Source: Saccharomycopsis crataegensis
Taxonomy: Eukaryota > Ascomycota > Saccharomycetes > Ascoideales > Saccharomycopsidaceae
Reading direction: 5' to 3'
Length of the DNA: 64,000 bases
NCBI RefSeq assembly: GCF_037102585.1
Contig: NW_027043837.1
Coordinates: forward strand, 310,001-374,000
The notes under the pieces were generated by a model, which searched no databases, was not told where the DNA came from, and was given only the letters and a program-made list of their open reading frames with translations. This document shows, piece by piece, positions 52,401 to 63,748 of this stretch (within the stretch, counting starts at the first letter, position 1; each line of letters opens with the position of its first letter). A program made the translations under genes and the position numbers.

Positions 52401-53369
52401 CTCCCTAGTCATAAAACTCAAAAGGAAAACAATCTAACCTTCGTGCCTTTTGTAAATCAAACTGAAAAGTAAACAATATTGGAAAAGAAGAACGGAAATA
52501 AAGGAAAAAAGAAAATGCAATTATGGGAATTGCAAGGACAGTAACAGGAATTGCAACTAGCAAGGTCACAAATGGGCTGACTTCCTTTTGCAATGCATTT
52601 AACATGCACTTTTGTTTAGTATTGACTTTTATTTTATTTTTTTCATCCTTTGAAATCTGCTCTGGTGTACATTGTAAAATTGTACGCTCTTGCTTTCTAC
52701 ATCAGGGTACATTATTTGAGCAGAGTTGCACACTAAAACCACACTAAAAAGTACTAAAAACAATACTAAACTTGGACATTGGTCTAAGTGACGAATTTGA
52801 TATTTTGCTCTTGAAACAAGCCGTGTCGGTTTTTGGAAATTGTAGGCCCTGTTCCATTTGGAAACTGCCTAACCATCTATATTTAGTTATTGGCTACTTT
52901 TTCCTTTCCACTATTGTTCTACTGTAGAGTACATGTAGGCTCTGAAACTCACATTGAGTGTCAGCACCAATAAGAAAAAATGTGGAATTCCGCTGTCTTA
53001 TTGACACTTACTTCAACATATGTCTTACTTCTGAGAGCCTCCACGTATCGGGCACATAGCATTTTTTGATGTTTTTCATGAGGAGCTATATACCCTTTTG
53101 AATGTATCGAGCACATCTTGTATGAGAGTTAGGCTGCATCAAATTTTACTATTGCTTAACTTTAGTGTGTGGTCTGCTAGCTAGACAGTATAATCCATAC
53201 TAGTTTTGACACCACTCATTATATGTAATTGCCAGGAGCTCATGCCAAAAAGTGACGCTTTCACTGAGTGAGTACATCTATATAAATATGAAGGCAATTG
53301 TTACATCTTAGTAACTTCCCACTTGCTTTTCCTGGTTGATGGAGTTAAAGATTCCAGTTCCAACCCACA
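49482..53369. other. 3.9-kb gene-free region in the array
   Basis: No supported gene. Short frames near 50734-51095 and 52524 show no homology I recognise. Noted items are an inverted repeat CCAACC/GGTTGG near 52240-52262 and TACCGTG-TC-CACGGTA near 52277-52293. The region from 53280 holds the TATA box of copy 2 (CTATATAAATA). Confidence 0.5.
52277..52293. promoter_or_regulatory. Palindrome with CCG-N6-CGG (zinc-cluster-type site)
   Basis: TACCGTG-TC-CACGGTA, 7-base arms around 2 bases. It contains CCG-N6-CGG, an everted triplet pair of the kind bound by Zn2Cys6 dimers. It is about 1.1 kb from the nearest start, so a role is speculative. Confidence 0.35.
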
Positions 53370-54792
53370 ATGGATTCTGTTGAGTTTAAGAGCCAACGAA
53401 ATATAGTGCTCTTCAGCATCGAGAATGAACTAGAAAATGAAAATTGTGAACCATCAAACAGTTCAGTGAACAGTAACTTTTTCCTTAATGACGAATCCAA
53501 AGCTCTTAAAGTGAAAGAGTTTGCTCTAGAATTACAAATTGACGAAAGAAAACTTATGTGGAGGATCGACTTTTTCGTCTTGGCTGCGTTCTGTCTCCTT
53601 TATCTCATCGCTAATTTTGAAATCCGTCAGACCTCATTTCTGGATCAGTATTTCTGTGCTATTCTATGGTGCCTTAGTTCTAGCTTCTGGTTTTGTGAAG
53701 AGTTATAGTGGCTATGTCGTTTGTGAATTCTTCCATGGTGTGTTCCAATCAGGTTGTGACAGTGCCGTCTTTTATATCCTTGCCCATTATTATGAGAGAA
53801 GAGAATCACAAAAGAGAATCTCATATTTGTATTCCACTCAGCACATTGCCATTCTTGTTAATAACGTAGTATGCTACGGTATCAACCTTCATATGCATAA
53901 CCGGTATGGGCTTGAAACTTGGAGATGGCTATTGATAATCCAAGGCAGTATCACCATGGGCACTTCTATCATCTTGTTTTTCGTTTTGCCAGACTTCCCT
54001 GAAGGTATGAGATTCTTCACTAACAACGAAACCCTCTTCATCGTCAAGAAGTTGGAAGTTTACTTTGGGAAGTCGGGGTACAATATTAGTTTCTCTAGGG
54101 AAGATGTCACCGAAACCCTTAAAGATCCGATGATTTGGCTCCCAGGGATCACTGCCATGTTCTTGGGCTGTGTTACTTATGTTTTCACTTTCATCGAGAC
54201 TATCAGTTTCAGCTTTGCTGGTTACTCACTTGAGGGTGCCATGGAAAGAGCGACGTATACATGGATTGTTGGGTTCTTTTATATTCTTATTACCGGGCAT
54301 ATGTCGGATTACTTTGGCAAACGGTCTCCATTCATCATTGCTAGTTCTATATTTTCATTGTACGGACTTTTGGTGCTTCGGTATGCTGACTACTTGAGTT
54401 TGCGAAACGCTTGGAGATATTCTACTAATTTCTTGATTGCTTGCGGGTCATACTCTGCTTTTCCGCATTTCATTGGATGGGCAACTTTCAACTTATGTGG
54501 ACACTTGAGAAGGTCTGTGGCGACCTCGCTCATGATTAGCTTATCAGATTTGTCAGGTCTTTATGGATTGTTTGTTCTCCTTAATAACAATGCCGAACTC
54601 ACCAAGGCTACCACGGTAGGGTATATCTGGGAAATTGTGGCGATTGTATTGGTATTTGGATATGTGTTCTTGGTTTATCACGAAAACAAGAAGAAGAGAT
54701 CAGCAGAATATAAAGACAATTTCCACCTGCTTTCTGAACGAAAGAAAATTCTGATGGGTGACAAAAACCCAAGCTTCGATTATATGTACTAG
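53370..54792 (+). pseudogene. ACS-family permease, array copy 2 (broken, mosaic)
   Basis: The frame is normal for about 87 codons (to IANF). A 137-bp deletion relative to copy 3 (57574-57710 there) then joins two TTGA tetramers and shifts the frame, ending the protein at 53708 in 112 residues. The rest of the gene is open in the other register to 54792 and matches copy 3 at nearly every base. Spans 1-3 are cut. The 5' 110 bp resemble copy 3, about 53480-53722 is copy-1-like, and the remainder is about 99% copy-3-like. A TATA box remains upstream. With no other breaks, the loss looks recent. Confidence 0.93.
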
Positions 54793-57322
54793 ATGTTTTT
54801 GTAGAGACTTAGGTGAATCAGGCGCCCTATTGCTTCTTATTGTCTTTATGTTTGTTGGTGTTTTCAGTATTCTTTCAATTCTTCGGTTTTTGTATATTTT
54901 GGTGTTTTCAATATTCGTTCATTTCTTTGATCTCACGCTGATTTTAATGTTTCTTGTTTCGCTTTCTTTCTTAGGTGTTTATTATGCATTCTTTTATTCT
55001 TATTAAGCTTTTGTTCTCTTTCCAATTCCTAATATCCTGATCCGTTTAAAAAAAGTCTCTCTTAGGAACCCTAAGCAAGTCTCCAGAGTAGATATAGCGG
55101 AAAATGCGAACTTTGCTTTTCATTTCCCTTAAATTGATTTTTTTCTACTTGAGAAGGCTGTTTAATTGCCAAATGAAGATAATCTTATTTCATTTCAGAT
55201 CATAATTCTGCCGTGTTTCATGATAAGCACCATGATTGGATCGGCGGATCTAATGCTACATTACGCCATTCAATTGGCAAACCAATATATTAGTGTGGTG
55301 ACATACTCTTTAAAAATTGAGTACTTTTTGAAAAAGAAGTAAACTATTATATTTACAGGAATCTGCGCTTTTCTCTTTCTTTTCGCATTTAACTCATTGC
55401 AAGATCCTTTCATGCTTCAAGTTGATTATTTTCATAACCTCACTTTGTGCGTATATCTGTACATAAAATTATCATTGGGTTAAGAGTTAAATAGTAATCC
55501 TTAGATATGGATAATTTTACCTACTCTTATTAATAAAGCTAAGATTACTGAAGCTGTACCAGATATATGATTCGCTTGGTGATTTTGGGCCTGGGACATG
55601 GCTTACATTCTTAGGGTATAGTCCTCTTCTTAAGTTCGATGACAGTCCCTAATGTCTTGTAATGTTCTGGTGTACAATATTTAAAATTTTTGGGTCTAGG
55701 GACTTTTTAATGATTCTGAGGATTACTAAGTCGCAAATCAACATTGATAATCCTCATTTCCTTCTAGTAGACATAATGTTGTGAATTAATTCCCACAGAC
55801 ATTGTTCCATTTTGCAGCATATGATATTAAAGATTTTTCAATTTATGCAATGGATCTCATAATAGAAACTGGGTTGCCAATGGGACCCATATTGGCAGGA
55901 CTAAGAAGGTTTGCCATGAGGCTATCCCTGGGCATCATTATATAATTAGGTTTTCTTTATGGGTTAAACTCAAATCTCTCACTGCTAAGTTGATATTTTT
56001 TCCTGTATTTAACTCCATCTCCAATTCCAGATATATATGATCGTTGGTAGATAAGGACTCTTTGTTCTGGTAGATAACGCTTACGAAAACTGTAGTGTAT
56101 TCATGTGGATTATCTTTAGTAATCTGGGAGAAGCAATATGCATTGTGCTGTGGGAAAGAAACGTCACAACAGGAAAAATATATTTGTAATAGCTAATAGT
56201 ATTGACGACTGGCTGAAGCAAGAAACTTTATTTTGGGTCCAAATCTATTATTGACCACTGCTGGTAGTTAATTGCAAACACCGACGAAAATGCACAGGAG
56301 AGAGGGTTTGTAGGTATATCACCGCCAACTATATGGGTGAAAATTTGCTGTTTCACAATTACAGGTGGTATGAATAACAATCGTATGGTGTTGTTCTGCA
56401 TTGTCATTTCCATTTTTTCGTATTGCTACAAAGCCCAACGCTTTGCAATAATGAAAAAAAAAAAAAAAAAAATTCTTCACACCCTCAAGGCCGTTCCTTC
56501 GACGCATTGTTAGGTGAAGCACATAAAGATATATTTTTTCACTCTTTCTGTTGAGTGTAAGCCCACTTGGTGAGGAATGGGGGCGCAGGCCAAGGTCAAG
56601 GAGGGTTCTATCAGGAACTATCTTTGCCAGTCTTGAAGCCTATAAGCTTTCTACTTTTATTTAACTTACCTAAAACCTTGATGGAGTCAAAAAAACAAAG
56701 CAGGAAAGTGACAAAAAGCGCAAACCTCTATTAATACTCTACACCGGCATCTGTACTAAATTCCGATAATTTTCCTCAAACGCAGAATAGAAAACATCAC
56801 CACACATCGATCGTCGGCCAAGGGATTATTCAACAACATGCAATAATTCGAAAGTTTTTTTCTTTTTTAACATCATGAGGATTTTTTCTTTCTTCTTGAC
56901 AAAAGTTTCCCTATTACACATCTATAACAACCAGACAGGATGTGTGCAAATCTCCCTTTTTCTCAAATATTCTGACAGTAGAGACTCTGCCAATAGCACG
57001 TAACATTTATTGATTATTCTGGTTAACAGATTTTGTTTGTACAGTCGATGCATCATGGTGTTTTTTTTTTCACCTCAGCCTACATTGTTGATGCAGGCTA
57101 TTATTTGTTTTTCCTGTTGGGTTTATTCAAACAAGTAGATCTACACCAGTATAGAAAACAATATTCTGCTCCTGCCTGAGGGTTAATATTTAAAAAAAAA
57201 AAAATGAAAACTGAGACAATTTCCATGAAGATAAGGGATTCTTCTCCTTCCATTTCTCTATGACTCCTTGGGGCTCCTCAAAGAAATATTTGAAGAGTTG
57301 AAAATTTCAGCTCCAACCCACA
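54793..57322. other. 2.5-kb gene-free region in the array
   Basis: No supported gene. An A-run of 19 lies near 56454-56472 and AT-rich sequence elsewhere. Promoter of copy 3 presumed in the last few hundred bases. Confidence 0.5.
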
Positions 57323-58882
57323 ATGGATTCTGTTGAGTTTAAGAACCAACGAAATATAGAGCTCTTCAGTATCGAGAATGAACCAGAAAATGAAAATTGT
57401 GAACCATCAAACAGTTCAGTGAACAGTAACTTTTTCCTTAATGACGAATCCAAAGCTCTTAAAGTCAAAGAGCTTGCCACAGAATTGCAAATTAATGAGA
57501 GAAAGCTTAGGTGGAAGGTTGACTTTTTCGTCTTGGCTCCGTTCTGTCTTCTTTATCTCATCGCAAATTTTGACCGTACGCATTTTGGGCTTCTTTATCT
57601 TAATGGTATCACCTCTACCCTCGAAATCACCCAATTACAGTATTTCGCGGCCTGTGCTGCTTTCTTTTCCCCATATGTGTTTTTCCAATTCTTCTCCAAC
57701 TTGATATTGAAATCCGTCAGACCTCATTTCTGGATCAGTATTTCTGTTTTATTCTATGGGACGTTTGTTCTTGCCTCTGCGTTTGTGAAAAGTTATGGTG
57801 CTTATGTCGTTTGTGAATTCTTCCATGGTGTGTTCCAATCAGGTTGTGACAGTGCCGTCTTTTATATCCTTGCACATTATTATGAGAGAAGAGAATCACA
57901 AAAGAGAATCTCATATTTGTATTCCACTCAGCACATTGCCATTCTTGTTAATAACGTCGTATGCTACGGTATCAACCTTCATATGCATAACCGGTATGGG
58001 CTTGAAACTTGGAGATGGCTATTGATAATCCAAGGCAGTATCACCATGGGCACTTCTATCATCTTGTTTTTCGTTTTGCCAGACTTCCCTGAAGGTATGA
58101 GATTCTTCACTAACAACGAAACCCTCTTCATCGTCAAGAAGTTGGAAGTTTACTTTGGGAAGTCGGGGTACAATATTAGTTTCTCTAGGGAAGATGTCAC
58201 CGAAACCCTTAAAGATCCGATGATTTGGCTCCCAGGGATCACTGCCATGTTCTTGGGCTGTGTTACTTATGTTTTCACTTTCATCGAGACTATCAGTTTC
58301 AGCTTTGCTGGTTACTCACTTGAGGGTGCCATGGAAAGAGCGACGTATACATGGATTGTTGGGTTCTTTTATATTCTTATTACCGGGCATATGTCGGATT
58401 ACTTTGGCAAACGGTCTCCATTCATCATTGCTAGTTCTATATTTTCATTGTACGGACTTTTGGTGCTTCGGTATGCTGACTACTTGAGTTTGCGAAACGC
58501 TTGGAGATATTCTACTAATTTCTTGATTGCTTGCGGGTCATACTCTGCTTTTCCGCATTTCATTGGATGGGCAACTTTCAACTTATGTGGACACTTGAGA
58601 AGGTCTGTGGCGACCTCGCTCATGATTAGCTTATCAGATTTGTCAGGTCTTTATGGATTGTTTGTTCTCCTTAATAACAATGCCGAACTCACCAAGGCTA
58701 CCACGGTAGGGTACATCTGGGAAATTGTGGCGATTGTATTGGTATTTGGATATGTGTTCTTGGTTTATCACGAAAACAAGAAGAAGAGATCAGCAGAATA
58801 TAAAGACAATTTCTACCTGCTTTCTGAACGAAAGAAAATTCTAATAGGTGACAAAAACCCAAGCTTCGATTACCTGTATTAG
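57323..58882 (+). CDS. ACS-family permease, array copy 3 (intact)
   Basis: A 519-residue, twelve-span DAL5-family transporter with the same landmarks as copy 1: FFLNDESKALKVKE, FDRTHFGLLYLNG, CEFFHGVFQSGCDS, ETWRWLLIIQGS, GWATFNLCGHLRRS. From about 57860 to its end it is nearly identical to copy 2, with about ten differences in roughly 1 kb, several silent. It ends SFDYLY, with CTG where copies 1 and 2 have ATG. Flanks do not match those of copy 2, so similarity stops at the gene borders. Substrate unknown. Confidence 0.92.
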   Translation: MDSVEFKNQRNIELFSIENEPENENCEPSNSSVNSNFFLNDESKALKVKELATELQINERKLRWKVDFFVLAPFCLLYLIANFDRTHFGLLYLNGITSTLEITQLQYFAACAAFFSPYVFFQFFSNLILKSVRPHFWISISVLFYGTFVLASAFVKSYGAYVVCEFFHGVFQSGCDSAVFYILAHYYERRESQKRISYLYSTQHIAILVNNVVCYGINLHMHNRYGLETWRWLLIIQGSITMGTSIILFFVLPDFPEGMRFFTNNETLFIVKKLEVYFGKSGYNISFSREDVTETLKDPMIWLPGITAMFLGCVTYVFTFIETISFSFAGYSLEGAMERATYTWIVGFFYILITGHMSDYFGKRSPFIIASSIFSLYGLLVLRYADYLSLRNAWRYSTNFLIACGSYSAFPHFIGWATFNLCGHLRRSVATSLMISLSDLSGLYGLFVLLNNNAELTKATTVGYIWEIVAIVLVFGYVFLVYHENKKKRSAEYKDNFYLLSERKKILIGDKNPSFDYLY

Positions 58883-59659
58883 TTTCTTTTATGCTCTGGG
58901 AATCTTTAGTTCTCATTTCAGTATTTTTCAATAGTTTTTTTTTTTTTGTTCTCTCTTCATTATTCCTTTCTTTTTCTTCATATGCTGGCTTTGGGCATAA
59001 TTATTTGGCTCTTTTAACTCATTTCGACTTTTCTTATTGTTATATTCTGATAATCTCTTTGTTTAACCAGTTCTTTTTTTTGCTACGAAATTGCACCACC
59101 GTTAGAAATTACTAATGCAAAAAAAAACGTAAAACACAATCTAATTGATGATGATGTGAACAGAACGTGAAGCGAAACTCCAGGAAATAAGAATATATTG
59201 AGTGAGAACATTATGTTCACTTGCTTCTCCCACGATATATGCATTAGAGTGTCTACATATTCACCTTAAAACTATAAAAGGAATAAGTTCTCGTGATATA
59301 GATTATCACCAGGCTGAAGATGTGGGTAACCCATAATTGCGGAAAATCGTTGTACTTTTCTTTTTCTTCGTATTCTCTTATCGCGCATTTGAGGAATTGG
59401 GTCAATTAAGATGAATGATTGTCAATTATGTCTAGACAGGCGCGACGAAGAAGAGTGAGAAAAACGTGACACGGAACCAAACTGCACATCGGAAAATAAA
59501 ATTTACTCCGTATGCAGGGCGAGAGTCGTGGGACACTTGGCCCGTTTTGTCCGAAGATTGTTCCATAAAGCTTTGGAAACATCAGTTATCACCATCCGTT
59601 GGTATTCACAATATACAAATCTGGAGGTATTTTGCATTCATAGTCAATCACTGCGTAGC

Positions 59660-59690
<31 letters not shown>

Positions 59691-59955
59691 GGGTATGTAC
59701 AGACGTGTGTGTATATCTTGACATATCTATGGTAATTAGTTAACCCGTGTGGATACGTGCTGCAGAATAAAAAATCAACAAGATCAGATCGCCTGAGGTA
59801 TGGGTGGTCTGAAAAGGACGCTAAAATTAGGGAGATAAAAAGGTATAAATTACAGCGAGTCAGCAACAATATGATTGTTTATTCTGTTCATATTAATCCT
59901 GGTCACCTACCTGTTTCCCAGAATTATCACACAAAAAAAAAAATTCACCACCACA
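58883..59955. other. Region upstream of the AYR1-like gene
   Basis: T-rich 3' flank of copy 3, then an AT dinucleotide run (59665-59690). No gene seen. Confidence 0.5.
59665..59690. repeat. (AT)13 microsatellite
   Basis: Perfect AT dinucleotide run about 265 bp before the short-chain dehydrogenase start. Confidence 0.9.
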
Positions 59956-60831
59956 ATGTCACAAAAAACTGCTCTTATCACCGGTGCCGGCGGAGGTATT
60001 GGTTCCGCCCTTTGTAAAGTTTACGCCAAAAATGGTTACAAAGTGTTTGCCATCGATATCAAATTCCCTGAAGAAGTGGCTGCAAAATTCAAAGAATTAG
60101 AAATCATCACCTTCCACACCGATGTTACCAAGTCCGAGCAAATCGTTGATCTCAGACAGAAGCTTGTAGAGGAATTCGGGTTGACACAATTGGACGTCCT
60201 CTACAACAATGCCGGAGTTGCTTCTTCCTTGCCAGCTATTGACTATTATGATTCTGCTTTGGAGTTCGTTAATGGTGTCAACTTCCTTGCTCCAATCAAG
60301 TTTGTTAGAGAATTCTCTAAGCTTATTATCAAGGCGAAGGGTACTATTGTTTTCACTACCTCGGTCACCGGTTGGGTTCCTCTCACTTTCAACTCCGTAT
60401 ACGCTGCTACCAAGGCTGGTCTCGACCAATATGCCCGTACTCTTAATAGTGAAATGAAACCTTTGGGTGTCAAGGTCATCAGTATGGTTACTGGGGCTGT
60501 TGATACCACCATTGGTACTCCTACTGATTTGCCAAAAGACAGTATTTTCAACACTCCAGAAGTCCATGAGCACATGAAGTGGAAGAGAGCTTTGCTTAAG
60601 AATGAAAATGCAATGGATCCTGAAGTTTATGCTGAAAGGGCTTATAATCAACTCAACAAAGCTACCCTCAACAACTTCAGACTCTTTGAAGGGAAGAGAG
60701 CAAGTACATACTATACTATGTTCAGGTTGCTTCCAGTCCAAATGATGAATGATTTCATTCGTAAGAGATTCAGAAGTATCACTGTTTACCCCCTGGTCTT
60801 CAAGAAATTGGAGGCTGAATCTGGCAAATAG
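59956..60831 (+). CDS. Short-chain dehydrogenase, AYR1-like
   Basis: Classical SDR with 291 residues from the ATG at 59956; the frame is open 27 codons upstream but without homology. The Rossmann motif TGAGGGIG (residues 9-16), DVT (near 59), NNAG (near 87), catalytic Ser in TTSVTG (near 139), and YAATK (Tyr/Lys near 152-156) are all present. The size, the post-catalytic MVTGAVDT region and the Arg-rich C-terminus (FIRKRFRSITVYP) resemble yeast Ayr1, the NADPH-dependent 1-acyl-dihydroxyacetone-phosphate reductase of lipid droplets and ER. Other SDR roles cannot be excluded. Neighbours are permeases, so a detoxifying or catabolic role is also conceivable. Confidence 0.88.
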   Translation: MSQKTALITGAGGGIGSALCKVYAKNGYKVFAIDIKFPEEVAAKFKELEIITFHTDVTKSEQIVDLRQKLVEEFGLTQLDVLYNNAGVASSLPAIDYYDSALEFVNGVNFLAPIKFVREFSKLIIKAKGTIVFTTSVTGWVPLTFNSVYAATKAGLDQYARTLNSEMKPLGVKVISMVTGAVDTTIGTPTDLPKDSIFNTPEVHEHMKWKRALLKNENAMDPEVYAERAYNQLNKATLNNFRLFEGKRASTYYTMFRLLPVQMMNDFIRKRFRSITVYPLVFKKLEAESGK

Positions 60832-63748
60832 GGAGTTCTTCTTTCTATCATCTAATAAGGTTGCATTTTGCTCTTTACATAATCTACGTGCTCTCTTTAT
60901 ATTTTCTAATGACTAGTTTGGTGTTCACTTCTATATTCATTGCTTATTTGTTTTTCTTGTTGTAGGATCAAAATATGTTTTTTTTTTTTTTTTTTTTTGA
61001 AGTTAAACCATGTGTGTACATTTTAACCCGTTTATTTCTCATCCCTGCCAAAGAATTCGAAACCAAAGCTGATAAATTTAAAGACTGGGAAATGAATTTC
61101 TTGAGGACTTTACTATAAAAGTTAAAAGTGAAACAGTATAAAAATCTAAATAGTGTAAAATGACGCGATCTGAGCAAAAAAAATTAAAACTGAAACAAGC
61201 AAAACACGACTTTTTTTTTTTTGGGAGTTTGAGTACTTTGCTTTAGTAGAATAGGCGATCACCAATAAATGATTGAAGGCAACGTACGTAGAAGAGCCGC
61301 TCGCTCGTGCTCTAGGCCCATGCAACAAAGTATTGAGCGAGAAAATCATACAAGACATCGCTTTTCATTAAGTACTCACTTCTCATAACAGAAAAATATG
61401 TACAATCATTGGAATAACATTGGAATGAATGGATAAAAGAGATAAATACTATTCTGTTGAATTACACAAGGAAAATATTATAGATGCAAAATGCAAGGGT
61501 TATATTAAGAATACCTCTCAGGTGATTAATACGAATTTAAATCTTTGGCAATTGAATCACACTGAAACGAAAATCAAAAAATGGTGACACGTAACGAAGC
61601 TATGATTTAGCTCAAAGCCAAAGATCACCCCAGAGACTGCTTGCTACAAATATGAAGAAAATAATACCTCTTTCCCCTGGTTAACTTTTTGGATATGTGC
61701 AAAAATTCTGATTACACCTTTCTTTTTTTGAAGATCGAAGTACTTTATTGTCAACCAACAGAAGTTTCTATGGTAATAGATTATGCCTTGAAAAATCTGA
61801 ATCGCTCAATCTTCTTGAAGCTTCGGAAAACTTTTAGAAATCTCGAGAGGCTTAATGGGTTCCCTATAGGGAATATGCTGACACACCACACTTGCAAGTA
61901 AAACGCAGTGTGTTTTGCGTAACAATCATGCTGCAGATCATGATTTAGCCACAATACCATACCAATCGAACTTTGAAGGAAAAAAAAAAAAATACGCGCA
62001 TTAGCTCACGTATGACGGCAACCCTGCCATGACCATTTCTAGTCGAAGACTAAGTGGTCACATTCGTAAAAGTTTCAATTCTCTAGAACTCGAATGAGTC
62101 TAAAGATTTTTTATCACATTTACATTAGATCCTACACATAGCAGTCGGCGTTAAGGATAGGAAAATGTGCGAGAGCTTTGGGAAAGTTTGATGCGCAAAT
62201 CACGTGCACTGTCTCAAAAGTGTAATAGTAACCTACCAATCGCTGATATTAATGTTCCAATACTTGTCAGCCTCACGGTGATACTCTCTCCGTGAGCTTC
62301 TAACCAAAATGATTTTGAGATCCCTCAAATGTTTACAGACCAATTCAAAGTATTACACTGATAGTATGTTGGAAATTGTCCTCCTCCAAAAGAAAAAAAA
62401 AAAAACAACCTCTTCCTGCGCCTACACGCTCTTACTTAGTTGGTTACAACGTAACATGCAGTCATTTTATTACCATCCCCTATTTTCTTATTATTTTATT
62501 GTGTTCTATCTATTTGCTTTAGTGTGTAATCATCTTGGAAACGTATCCTAAACCAATATGGTGTGTCCATTGTTTACGGTTAGAGTCTAGTTGAATACGA
62601 GAGTTTTATCTTTGTTGTGGACGTGCACAGGCTGCTGGCCGAGTAAAGCATCTTACCCTACCTGTCTTTCCGCGGTCTCTTGACTGGACAGGCCTCCTCG
62701 GGGGGCTTTGATCGACGTGCTGCCGACAGTCTGCACCCCTAACCAACCCACCACCATGTAGCACCTTGGGCACTGAGAATTGAACTAACCAAGAGATTAT
62801 TTGGCCAGATATTACCAGAAGAAGAAGAAGAAGAAGAAAAACAAGAAAAAGAGGAAGTAGAAAAAGAATAAGAACAACTATAATAATAATAATAAGCACT
62901 CGAGTAAATCTCCAAGAAGCTATTGTCTTGATTAAGGGGATGTATTGCCAATAATACACTCACTTGGTGAGTTATCTTTTTTCTCTGTTTTCCAAAAATA
63001 GATAAATCTCAAATAGCTATTATAATAGTACATTTTTTTTTTTTTTTTTTTTTTTAATATGAGTACATCTCCATGCCCATTTTTCGATCTAACCACTAAG
63101 CTAAAAAAAATCCAATAATCTATGGTACATATACTATAGTATGAGTTACGAATTTCATATTCCAACCACGAAACTAGAGAGGAGAGTTCCAATCAATAGT
63201 TTTGCATCTTTTTCCTTTATTTTTTTGTTTTTTTGCCCTTTCCCTTTTGTCACATCATGTTGATGAAGAAGTACAACAGCCTTCAACAGCTCACAAAGAA
63301 AATATTGCACAAAAAAATAGTCCACCAACATGAAACATGAGATTTTGTTTTTTTGATAATCTCCAGATAAGCTGTCCTCTTATCATCGACTGATACAGCA
63401 ATGTAATAATCTTGAGGGGGAGTTGTGTAAGTCGTATTAAGCATTTGAAACCCCCTCGACTGTGTTGGCCATGAGTTGCGTACTCTTTATGCATTACGGA
63501 CTTCCAGCGCACCTTAGATTGCATCAAGGTGGGAGAACTAGCTAGTATTTATACTAGTTTGTTACTATCTGCGCATACAGGCAGATAGACACAAACTACT
63601 TTGACACAGCTTTTCATTCGTAAAGCCAGGTTTTCATTCGATGCTCTGAATCACACAGAGAGCACTTATAAATATGTGGGTTTCTGCTGCTTCTAATTCT
63701 TGGTATTTTCCTTCATAAGCTTTTTGATGACACAACTTTCAACCCATC
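60832..63748. other. 2.9-kb gene-free region
   Basis: No supported gene. It includes a T22 run near 60977, a 20-bp-plus string shared with 38793 near 61965, a GC-rich island at about 62610-62770 and a T22 run near 63032. A TATA box (ATAAATA) near 63667 serves copy 4. Confidence 0.5.

Noticed and set aside
52523-52747. 74-codon ORF with a hydrophobic middle
   Set aside because: No homology; antisense frame equally open; looks like chance in AT-rich sequence.
53539-54792. Copy 2 as a functional 417-residue permease
   Set aside because: That frame starts at TTG out of register and lacks the first spans; it is the remainder of a frameshifted gene.
62606-62959. 117-codon minus-strand ORF over the GC island
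   Set aside because: Half is poly-Leu/Ile coded by a GAAGAA/AAT repeat, the rest Arg/Pro-rich without a domain; the island itself is kept as a finding.
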